From positions 1 to 5,842 of the forward strand of contig DAOWEV010000092.1 of assembly GCA_030638325.1 (NCBI GenBank): DNA of 5,842 bases, read 5' to 3'. Of this stretch, positions 1-5,758 are shown in pieces (the stretch's first letter is position 1; every line of letters starts with the position of its first letter). The DNA is from Bacteroidales bacterium. Lineage in GTDB: Bacteria; Bacteroidota; Bacteroidia; Bacteroidales; JAGOPY01. A program made the translations under genes and the position numbers. Under the pieces are notes generated by a model, which saw nothing but the letters and a program-made list of their open reading frames with translations, was not told the DNA's origin and made no database searches.

Positions 1-542
1 ACCAGATTTGGATGGCTGAAAACCTGGCAACTACCAAATACAACGATGGCACTGGCATACCCCTTGTAACCGGCAATACAGCATGGGGAAATTTAACAAC
101 TCCGGGTTATTGCTGGTACAATAACGACTCGGCAACTTATGGCAATACTTATGGGGCGCTGTACAACTGGTATACAGTAAACACGGGGAACCTTTGCCCC
201 ACAGGCTGGCACGTACCTACTGATGTCGAGTGGACAACTTTAACCACTTATCTGGGAGGCGAAAGCGTAGCCGGCGGTAAACTAAAAGAAACCGGCACAA
301 CACACTGGATGTCCCCAAACACGGGTGCTACAAACGAAACCGGCTTTACAGCCCTTCCGGGTGGCAGCCGTTACCACGATGGCTCATTCGTCTACATTGA
401 CAGCCGCGGCTTCTTGTGGAGTGCTACCGAGGACTATGCCGATCTCGCCTGGTTCCGGCGCATGTACCACTATAACGGCAGTGTTGGCAGGGCCGGCTAC
501 TTTAAGGTGGATGGATTCTCTGTCCGTTGCTTGAGGGATTAA
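1..542 (+). CDS. FISUMP-domain (Fibrobacter succinogenes major paralogous domain) surface protein, 5'-truncated by window edge
   Basis: The reading frame is open to the left edge (first complete codon at 3, giving Gln-Ile-Trp before the Met at 12), so the true start lies outside the window; Met12 is internal, since QIWMAENL is the usual FISUMP opening. About 179 residues are visible. They show the family landmarks in order: QIWMAENL, then GYCWYNND, TYGALYNWYTV, LCPTGWHVPTDVEW, GFTALPGGSRYHDGSF, GFLWSATE and the terminal FSVRCLRD. These match the Fib_succ_major family (PF09603/TIGR02145), which is abundant in Bacteroidota and Fibrobacterota as secreted or lipid-anchored surface proteins; its molecular function is not established. 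Three cysteines lie in conserved motifs. The protein ends right after VRCLRD, so there is no C-terminal sorting domain; any signal peptide or lipobox would be upstream and unseen. A terminator follows at once, so this is the last gene of its transcript. Confidence 0.9.
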   Translation, partial: QIWMAENLATTKYNDGTGIPLVTGNTAWGNLTTPGYCWYNNDSATYGNTYGALYNWYTVNTGNLCPTGWHVPTDVEWTTLTTYLGGESVAGGKLKETGTTHWMSPNTGATNETGFTALPGGSRYHDGSFVYIDSRGFLWSATEDYADLAWFRRMYHYNGSVGRAGYFKVDGFSVRCLRD

Positions 543-549
543 GCTCAGT

Positions 550-574
550 CGCCTCAAAGATGGGGCGGTTTTTT
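550..574 (+). terminator. Rho-independent terminator of the FISUMP gene
   Basis: A 6-bp stem (CGCCTC at 550-555 with GGGGCG at 562-567, one G-T wobble) encloses a 6-nt loop. Six T residues follow at 569-574. It begins 7 bp after the TAA stop at 540-542, which is the expected place for an intrinsic terminator. Confidence 0.75.
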
Positions 575-1015
575 CATGTAATCTTTTGCGATTTTGTTTA
601 GCTGCTTTCTTAATCTATCCCACCACAATCTTTTCTTAAATATTGTTCTTCTTTTCTGTTCTGTCAGGAACAAAAATACACATACATGCCGTTCGGGATT
701 GATTACAACGACAACTACATATTTTAAACCTGTTGATACGAATTATTTCGTACCTGACGGCACTTGATGTTAACAACGGGATATATTATCTACCGATATG
801 TAGTCCCTACCGGGACTTTCGAAAATAATACATCCTAATAAATCAAATACGACATCGAATTAGATCTCCTGATTTCAGCACGATCAAAAAATCCCCTCTG
901 TAACCATTGGTTTTATTAGGGTTGGTTTTTATTTCAGGTGCTTCATTGCGTCAAACAGGAGCAAGCTTGCATTTGAAATTTCGAGGATTAACTTCGTTGA
1001 TCCGTTGGGGGGAGT
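575..1015. other. Intergenic region without a credible gene
   Basis: No ORF with recognisable protein features was found on either strand. The stretch is AT-rich with scattered short palindromes: the hairpin family at 658-816 (listed separately), TACGAA/TTCGTA around 737-752, GCAAGCTTGC at 961-970, and an 8-bp stem with a TTC loop at 985-1003 that has no T-tract and so is not a standard terminator. No clear promoter pointing into a gene was seen. It reads as decayed intergenic repeat sequence. Confidence 0.6.
658..816. repeat. Decayed cluster of short hairpin repeat units
   Basis: Four 14-nt segments share the same geometry of a 5-nt arm, a 4-nt loop and a 5-nt arm, with CC (or CT) opposite GG around the loop. 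They lie at 658-671 (GTTCT/GGAAC), 686-699 (ATGCC/GGGAT, central mismatch), 750-763 (GTACC/GGCAC, one mismatch) and 803-816 (GTCCC/GGGAC, perfect). The last is preceded by CTACCGATATGTA. This resembles intergenic repeats often seen in Bacteroidota genomes, of the form (TACC)RATATTTCGTCCCTAACGGGAC; that comparison is from memory. Spacings are irregular (28, 64 and 53 bp), so these look like degenerate remnants rather than an active array. They are not CRISPR repeats, because no unit is conserved exactly. Confidence 0.4.
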
Positions 1016-1144
1016 ACAATCAAAAATGCTTTCATTCGCTCCGCTCATGATGGTCTTTTTTTTGTACTCCCGGAATTGTGAGCAAGCTCACAACCGGTCA
1101 TACAAAAAAAAGCCCACCACTGCGTGGAAGGCATTTTTGATTGT
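1016..1144. repeat. Long imperfect inverted repeat abutting the tRNA-Pro 3' end
   Basis: The 14 nt at 1016-1029 (ACAATCAAAAATGC) are the exact reverse complement of 1131-1144. The 12 nt at 1055-1066 (CTTTTTTTTGTA) are the exact reverse complement of 1101-1112. The centre is a tight palindrome, TTGTGAGC-AA-GCTCACAA (1076-1093), flanked by CCGG on both sides (1070-1073 and 1094-1097). The parts between the matched blocks (1030-1054 and 1113-1130) have diverged and differ in length. The right arm is the flank and terminator of the minus-strand tRNA, so the left arm looks like an inverted copy of that flank. Confidence 0.75.
1104..1132 (-). terminator. Rho-independent terminator of tRNA-Pro
   Basis: Read on the minus strand, GCCTTCCAC (1132-1124), loop GCA, and GTGGTGGGC (1120-1112) form a 9-bp stem with one T-T mismatch and one wobble. 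Eight T residues follow (1111-1104). It starts 11 nt beyond the tRNA discriminator base at 1144, so it fits as the tRNA terminator. Confidence 0.8.
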
Positions 1145-1218
1145 CGGGGTGAGAGGATTCGAACCTCCGGCCTCTTCGTCCCGAACGAAGCGCGCTAACC
1201 GGGCTGCGCTACACCCCG
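1144..1218 (-). tRNA. tRNA-Pro, anticodon CGG
   Basis: The reverse complement folds into a complete cloverleaf. The acceptor stem is CGGGGTG/CACCCCG (7 bp), the D stem GCGC/GCGC with a 10-nt loop containing GG, the anticodon stem CTTCG/CGAAG with loop TTCGGGA, the variable loop 5 nt, and the T arm GGAGG-TTCGAAT-CCTCT. The anticodon is CGG, which reads the proline codon CCG. The C1-G72 pair and discriminator A73 (position 1144) are typical of bacterial tRNA-Pro and support the assignment. The 3' CCA is not encoded (CAA follows position 1144), so it must be added by CCA nucleotidyltransferase. Length is 75 nt without CCA. A terminator follows at 1132-1104, and a promoter candidate lies upstream at 1255-1290. 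Confidence 0.96.
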
Positions 1219-1251
1219 GATCGGGTGTGAGTGCGGGTGTGATATTTGAGA

Positions 1252-1282
1252 TTGCAAAGATATGAAAATCTTCTTAATTTTG
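1252..1282 (+). promoter_or_regulatory. Candidate Bacteroidota promoter for the potassium channel gene
   Basis: TAATTTTG at 1275-1282 matches TAnnTTTG exactly. TTG at 1252-1254 (in ATTG), 20 nt upstream, could be the -33 box. A start of transcription near 1288 would leave about a dozen nucleotides before the ATG at 1301. This places the ATG at 1262 upstream of the transcript and favours 1301 as the true start. The boxes interleave with those of the divergent tRNA promoter. Confidence 0.4.
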
Positions 1283-1290
1283 CAGGCAAA
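1255..1290 (-). promoter_or_regulatory. Candidate Bacteroidota promoter for tRNA-Pro
   Basis: On the minus strand, TATCTTTG (1262-1255) matches the Bacteroidota -7 consensus TAnnTTTG exactly. A TTTG at 1290-1287 could be the -33 element, with a spacer of 24 nt that is slightly long. Transcription would start a few bases beyond 1255, giving a leader of about 30 nt before the mature tRNA 5' end at 1218. Confidence 0.45.
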
Positions 1291-1300
1291 ATATACCGCT

Positions 1301-1975
1301 ATGATCAAGAAATTTATAGAACAACACAGGTACAAACTGCTATTGCTTTCAACCCTGATTTATTTGATCGTACCTGCATATATTATGGACTCAGTGTTTT
1401 TTGAATTATTGATCATACTGGCGATGTCTTTCCTGTTTGTACAAAGTCTTATCGTAGTTTTTGACAAGAAGGGGCATATGATCATTGCATTCATTATCGG
1501 AGCGTTGATCCTGTCAGTCACCTGGGTCGATTACATGCAACCCCATATTGCCATTCAAACGATTAAACTATCAATGTATGTCTTCTTTTTCGGGTTCATC
1601 ATGACCGGCCTTTTCAAGATGATATTCACTTCAAAAAAAGTCACTTTAGATATGATAACAGTGGCAATAGTCATCTATTTAATGATAGGGATCATAGGCG
1701 GAGCCCTGGCACACCTGATTCATTTACACAATCCCTCGGCATATACTTATCATGAGGCATTGCATGGTCATATACTTCTCAACTTTACCTATTATAGTTA
1801 CGTCACACTTACAACCCTGGGATATGGTGATATTACACCCAACATGCCACAATCCCAATCACTGGCATATTTATTGGCTATCATTGGCCAGTTTTATATA
1901 GCGGTGACCGTGGCTTTACTCGTAAGTAAATATGCAAGCCAGGGAAGTGATATAGTTACCCCGGGTGAAGAATAG
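1301..1975 (+). CDS. Potassium channel family protein (six predicted TM segments, TLGYGD filter)
   Basis: A 224-residue integral membrane protein predicted to conduct K+ across the inner membrane. Hydrophobic segments lie at about residues 11-29, 33-54, 59-77, 87-109, 115-141 and 188-208. Between the last two are a pore helix (NFTYYSYVTL) and the selectivity filter TTLGYGD at 171-177, the signature of the ion channel 2 family (PF07885). The six-TM plan resembles voltage-gated channels, but the fourth segment (about 87-109) has no regular Arg/Lys series, so voltage sensing is doubtful. The C-terminal tail is only about 16 residues, with no RCK/TrkA_N or cyclic-nucleotide-binding domain. The outer turret before the pore carries six histidines (138-157). 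An in-frame ATG at 1262 would add 13 residues, but a promoter-like TAATTTTG lies inside that extension and MIKKFIEQHRYK is a natural cytoplasmic N-terminus, so 1301 is preferred. The gene is monocistronic as far as visible and divergent from tRNA-Pro. Closed or regulated gating cannot be judged from sequence. Confidence 0.88.
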   Translation: MIKKFIEQHRYKLLLLSTLIYLIVPAYIMDSVFFELLIILAMSFLFVQSLIVVFDKKGHMIIAFIIGALILSVTWVDYMQPHIAIQTIKLSMYVFFFGFIMTGLFKMIFTSKKVTLDMITVAIVIYLMIGIIGGALAHLIHLHNPSAYTYHEALHGHILLNFTYYSYVTLTTLGYGDITPNMPQSQSLAYLLAIIGQFYIAVTVALLVSKYASQGSDIVTPGEE

Positions 1976-2035
1976 CCCTGGTTATTGTTTGAATGTATTT
2001 ATTTATCTATAATTTTGTCTGTTAATTATCTGATA

Positions 2036-2173
2036 AAGCACTAAATCCGAATTCCTAAATCCTAAACAAATTTAAATGTCAGAAATACAAAATTCAAAAC
2101 AGTATAATCTTATAGTTTTTAACATTGGAAAATTTAAATTTTGAAATTGTTTAGGATTTAGAAATTAGTGCTT
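2036..2173. repeat. 138-bp AT-rich imperfect palindrome (intergenic repeat)
   Basis: The ends AAGCACTAA (2036-2044) and TTAGTGCTT (2165-2173) are exact reverse complements. Inside them, CTAAATCCTAAACAA (2055-2069) pairs perfectly with TTGTTTAGGATTTAG (2147-2161). Further inward, AAATTTAAAT-type sequence occurs in both arms (about 2069-2077 and 2130-2140). The left arm also contains a short direct repeat, CTAAATCC at 2041-2048 and 2055-2062. No ORF lies inside. The cCTAAATCCTAAAC motif with GTGCTT ends resembles AT-rich palindromic repeats scattered between genes in environmental Bacteroidota; that comparison is from memory. If transcribed it would form a long hairpin and could protect or terminate the channel transcript, which otherwise lacks a strong terminator. 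Confidence 0.75.
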
Positions 2174-2183
2174 AGAATTTAAA

Positions 2184-2255
2184 ATGAAGAAAACATTTGT
2201 AAAATATATAACACCTAAATTGTTAGCTGTAATTAAAAATCCTTTTCGACCATGA
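2184..2255 (+). CDS. Possible 23-residue leader ORF, stop overlaps next start (ATGA)
   Basis: ATG at 2184 opens a 23-codon frame (starts MKKTFVKYIT, ends KNPFRP) closed by TGA at 2253-2255. That TGA overlaps the ATG of the large secreted protein at 2252-2254, the arrangement used for translational coupling. The peptide is strongly basic, with six Lys/Arg and no acidic residues, and short hydrophobic patches. No family is recognised and no Shine-Dalgarno sequence is present. ORFs of this size occur often by chance in AT-rich DNA, so this is a weak candidate, reported because of the exact ATGA overlap and because it fills the space between the palindrome and the next gene. Confidence 0.2.
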   Translation: MKKTFVKYITPKLLAVIKNPFRP

Positions 2256-5200
2256 AACTAAAAACCTTTCTTACCTTTTTTCTTTTGATTTTATCAACTA
2301 CGATACTGTTTGCCGGACCTGGTGATACCATCGTGGTACAAACCATCGACTTCAATACCCCCGTTAACCCCGGATGGAACTCTCCCCGGGAGGGGAAATA
2401 CCTGTTTCCTCCTGATTCGGTCAGCTTCCAAAAGATCCTGATGTATTATACCCTGAAATGTGACCCTAACCAGAGCCCCGCCTGTGGAGAATGGGATTAT
2501 ACTACACATACGCAGCTTTTATATCATACCGGAGAATATGATTCAAACCTCTATTCGCATCCGAATTTTATCGTAAACGGAGGTACCCCGGATACCTTCA
2601 TGTATATGGATCAGACTTCCTGGGAATATTTCCCTTATTTTGAATACTTCAATTCAACCAATCCGTTGAGTACCACTCAGATTGGCTCCGGAAGCTCAAC
2701 TACGCTGTTATCATTATCCGGGGTTCCTGATGCCAGGCAAGCTTACCTCGTAAGATCTGATGAGTTGCTGACGGCAGGTATGTCGGCCGGCGATATCACC
2801 GGTCTCAGAATAAATTTTAGTGCGGCAGGCGGGTATTTCAGCAAGTTCACCATCAGGGTAAAAGCCACGGACAGCACTGAACTCACTCCCGGCTCATATG
2901 TTGATGACGGCTTACTGACCGTTTACAGCCGTAATACCTCGTTCAATACCACCGGGTGGAACACCATTCCGTTCTCCTTCCCCTTTTCCTGGGATGGTTC
3001 ATCCAACCTGATCATTGATCTCAGTTTTGCCAATCATATACCGGCTGACCAAACAATGATACTAGCGGATGAGACAGCCTTTAATTCCGGGATCAGCTCC
3101 GCAGGACCGGATTATTTCCTGGACTATGAAGGCACCGATGGGGTAGATATCCCGGTAGATGCGTTTGGAGATTTGGACAGTATGATCACGGTAACTTTAT
3201 GGCAATATGGCGACCCGGAACTTCAGCCACAGAATAACACCATTTTCGAAGCTGTTGATCATAACAATAAACGCATCCTGAATGTCCACCTGCCCTGGAG
3301 CGACAGCAAGGTTTATTGGGATGCCGGGAACGATGGCGATGGGTATGACAGGCTTTACCGTACCGCATCACCGGAAGAATTCAAAGGGCAATGGAACCAC
3401 TGGGCTTTTGTAAAGGACTGCCATTCAGGAGAAATGTCAGTCTTTCTGAATGGAGAGCTCTGGATCTTTGCCTATGGTAAATACAAAACCATGGACAGCA
3501 TAGTAAGATTCAGCATTGGAGCTTCACCTAATAATAAGTATTACTATGATGGGTATGTGGATGAGTTCAGGGTGTGGAACCTTGCCCTGGATCAGGAAAC
3601 AATCCGGGAGTGGATGTTCAAAGAGGTGGATGCTTCGCATCCGGATTATGAGAACCTGCTGGCCTATTATAAGTTCACCGAGGGGAGCGGTCTTGTGACA
3701 GCCGATGAAATAACCGGTGAAGATGCGATTTTAAAAGGATATCCCGGGTGGATGGACTATATGGGTTCAAATCGTTTCAGGGAGTTTGCCCAATCCAACT
3801 TCCGGCCACAGATGATCTTTGAGCAGGGGAGCTATGACCCGGGTTCACTTGACTCCCTCCTGACCGTCGACACCCTGGCCCAAAGCCAGCTTATGATCGT
3901 CATGTATGGGGATACGCTGAACCCTACCGGGCCAACCGATACTTTATCGAAATGGCCTTCCTATTATTATAATTATGTGTATGATGAAAACGGGATCGCT
4001 ACTGATTCCACGCTGGCTCCTCCGGATGGCATCCTTTACCGGGAAGATCATCCGTATTACGGGCCTCCCTACGAGATCATTATAAAATACGAGTTGGCAC
4101 GGTTCATCACTCCTTACGGCAATGGCCTGAGCCTTGGGGGAGGGTTCACCTGGATCTATGATGTGACAGACTTCAGGCCTTTTCTTGCCGATTCCGTCCA
4201 TTTGCAGGCCGGCAACTTCCAGGAATTGCTGGATATGAAGTTTTATATGATAGAAGGAACACCGCCCCGGGATGTCCTTAATACAGACAGGATGTGGCAT
4301 GGCTATTACAAGCTGAGCACCTTTGAACAGGATGTACCTCCGATGACGGTGAACCTGGATACCAATACCTCCACATACAAGCTCAAGATAACCACTTCGG
4401 GCCATGAATTCAGCAATTCCACCAACTGTGCAGAATTCTGTCAAAAGACACACTGGGTAGATGTTGACAACGTCACACAATATTCCTGGGAGATCATAGA
4501 TGAATGCGCCACCAACGCATTGTACCCACAGGGAGGCACCTGGATCTTTGACCGGGCCGGATGGTGCCCGGGAGCAAAAGTAACCGAACGGCATCTCGAG
4601 ATCACCCCCTTCATTGCGGCTGATTCTGTGATCCTTGATTATAATTGCGATTATGATCCTTACGGGCGGTATAGTGTAACGTCGTACCTCTTTTCATATG
4701 GGGAGCCCAATTTTACGCTGGATGCTGCCGTTGAGGATATCATGGCGCCCAATAAAAGAAAGATATTCGGACGCTTCAACCCGATGTGCGGAAAGCCGGC
4801 GATAAAGATCAAAAACACAGGCAGTACCCCGCTGACCAGCCTGGACATTATGTACGGCCCTGACGGAGGTGTGATACAGACCTTCCACTGGACAGGATCC
4901 CTGGAATTTATGAAAACTGAAGAGGTAACGCTGGACCCGATCGACTGGACAGACTGGTATGACGATTACCACTTCACGGTCAATATCAGCAATCCGAATG
5001 GCGGCAATGACCAATATGAATACAACAATACCATGACTTCAGAATTTGAGCTGAGCCCCGAATATGAGAACCAGTTTATGATCCATTTCAAAACCAATAA
5101 GGTAGCCTACCAGAACCGGTGGGAGATCACTGATGCTGAAGGCAATGTGGTTATTGAGAAAGATGACTTTGACAATGAGACCCTTTATATCGACACCTTA

Positions 5201-5662
5201 CTGCTGGATGATGGATGTTATACCTTCACCTTATGGGATACCGGCGACAATGGCATCTCATTCTGGTATCATAGCGGGCAGGGTTCAGGATATTGTTCCT
5301 TTAAAAGGATGGCAGGGACGACCTTGCATTATTTCAATCCTGATTTCGGGAAGTTCACAAGCTGGAGTTTTACGGTTGGTTTGTCGGTGAACACCCATGA
5401 CCTGGCAATCAAAGATTATATCGATGTTTATCCAAATCCTTCTCCGGGCAACCTAAATGTAGCATTTGCGCTGACAGACCGGCAGGATGTAAAAGTTGAT
5501 ATTTATTCACCTTCAGGTATGAGGATCCGGTCGCATCAGTTTGAAAATGTTGATAATGATATTATCCGCTTAGACTTATCAGCTTATCCCGATGGGATCT
5601 ATTTCTGCATTATCAGGACTGAAAAAGAGGTTTTTACGAAGAAGATTATACTTGCGAGATAG
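2252..5662 (+). CDS. Secreted PNGase F-like peptide-N-glycosidase with inserted LamG domain and T9SS sorting domain
   Basis: A 1136-residue exported multidomain protein, likely a peptide-N4-(N-acetyl-beta-glucosaminyl)asparagine amidase that releases N-glycans from glycoproteins outside the cell. Residues 1-21 are a signal peptide (Lys-rich start, hydrophobic core, ILFAG). Residues 22-94 resemble the PNGase F N-domain: YLFPPD, then C70...C78-GEWD, with Asp82 aligning to catalytic Asp60. About 95-607 is an insertion: a beta-rich domain (about 140-317), a LamG/concanavalin A-like domain (about 329-495, with GQWNHWAFV and YVDEFRVWN) and a linker. The PNGase fold resumes at 608-830: ARFITPYGNG, YDVTDF, CAEFC with Glu728 (Glu206 equivalent), and FDRAGWCPG. 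Cys752/Cys772 match a known disulfide. About 840-935 looks CARDB-like. About 936-1045 is a domain with LDDGCYTFTLWDTGDNGI. About 1058-1136 is a T9SS type A sorting tail (VYPNPSPG to KKIILAR). PNGase F is only about 314 residues when mature. The first Met is chosen because it heads the signal peptide; no Shine-Dalgarno is seen. The alignment to PNGase F is from memory. Confidence 0.87.
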   Translation: MKLKTFLTFFLLILSTTILFAGPGDTIVVQTIDFNTPVNPGWNSPREGKYLFPPDSVSFQKILMYYTLKCDPNQSPACGEWDYTTHTQLLYHTGEYDSNLYSHPNFIVNGGTPDTFMYMDQTSWEYFPYFEYFNSTNPLSTTQIGSGSSTTLLSLSGVPDARQAYLVRSDELLTAGMSAGDITGLRINFSAAGGYFSKFTIRVKATDSTELTPGSYVDDGLLTVYSRNTSFNTTGWNTIPFSFPFSWDGSSNLIIDLSFANHIPADQTMILADETAFNSGISSAGPDYFLDYEGTDGVDIPVDAFGDLDSMITVTLWQYGDPELQPQNNTIFEAVDHNNKRILNVHLPWSDSKVYWDAGNDGDGYDRLYRTASPEEFKGQWNHWAFVKDCHSGEMSVFLNGELWIFAYGKYKTMDSIVRFSIGASPNNKYYYDGYVDEFRVWNLALDQETIREWMFKEVDASHPDYENLLAYYKFTEGSGLVTADEITGEDAILKGYPGWMDYMGSNRFREFAQSNFRPQMIFEQGSYDPGSLDSLLTVDTLAQSQLMIVMYGDTLNPTGPTDTLSKWPSYYYNYVYDENGIATDSTLAPPDGILYREDHPYYGPPYEIIIKYELARFITPYGNGLSLGGGFTWIYDVTDFRPFLADSVHLQAGNFQELLDMKFYMIEGTPPRDVLNTDRMWHGYYKLSTFEQDVPPMTVNLDTNTSTYKLKITTSGHEFSNSTNCAEFCQKTHWVDVDNVTQYSWEIIDECATNALYPQGGTWIFDRAGWCPGAKVTERHLEITPFIAADSVILDYNCDYDPYGRYSVTSYLFSYGEPNFTLDAAVEDIMAPNKRKIFGRFNPMCGKPAIKIKNTGSTPLTSLDIMYGPDGGVIQTFHWTGSLEFMKTEEVTLDPIDWTDWYDDYHFTVNISNPNGGNDQYEYNNTMTSEFELSPEYENQFMIHFKTNKVAYQNRWEITDAEGNVVIEKDDFDNETLYIDTLLLDDGCYTFTLWDTGDNGISFWYHSGQGSGYCSFKRMAGTTLHYFNPDFGKFTSWSFTVGLSVNTHDLAIKDYIDVYPNPSPGNLNVAFALTDRQDVKVDIYSPSGMRIRSHQFENVDNDIIRLDLSAYPDGIYFCIIRTEKEVFTKKIILAR

Positions 5663-5669
5663 TTGCCCG

Positions 5670-5693
5670 TTGCTACTTGCCAACTGGTAGCAA
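5670..5693. terminator. Weak hairpin between convergent genes
   Basis: TTGCTACT (5670-5677) pairs with GGTAGCAA (5686-5693), giving 7 Watson-Crick pairs and one wobble around an 8-nt loop, 7 bp after the TAG stop. No T-tract follows on the plus strand (AGACTCC, then GTTTT at 5702-5706), so efficient intrinsic termination is uncertain. A TTTCCGGAAA palindrome follows at 5704-5713. These may together end the PNGase-like transcript. Confidence 0.3.
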
Positions 5694-5758
5694 AGACTCC
5701 TGTTTTCCGGAAAGCGTCAGGTAATTGACATAATTCTTGTATCTTATTTCTTGATTCT

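Noticed and set aside
658..816. CRISPR-like array
   Set aside because: The units are not conserved exactly, spacings vary from 28 to 64 bp, and there are no cas genes.
985..1003. 8-bp stem with TTC loop (GGATTAAC/GTTGATCC) as a terminator
   Set aside because: No T-tract follows on either strand, and no gene ends near it.
1074..1093. AATTGTGAGC-AA-GCTCACAA resembles a symmetric lac operator
   Set aside because: It has a 2-bp spacer at the centre, lies between a tRNA terminator and a non-coding region with no LacI-type gene or regulated promoter nearby, and is explained as the centre of the long inverted repeat.
1005..1265. An 86-codon plus-strand ORF with the peptide VRGFEPPASSSRTKRA
   Set aside because: It is the antisense translation of tRNA-Pro plus its flanks; this peptide is a well-known artefact of mis-called ORFs over tRNA genes.
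1262..1300. Upstream ATG start for the potassium channel
   Set aside because: The extra 13 codons contain a perfect TAnnTTTG promoter box, and the Met at 1301 begins a better cytoplasmic N-terminus. Not fully excluded.
1961..1990. CCGGG...CCCTGG hairpin around the stop codon of the channel gene as a terminator
   Set aside because: Only 5 pairs with one wobble, overlapping the coding end, and followed by TTATTGTTT instead of a clean T-tract.
3944..4594. A 216-codon minus-strand ORF
   Set aside because: It lies entirely opposite the PNGase catalytic region, whose plus-strand frame shows conserved motifs. The antisense peptide has no recognisable domain.
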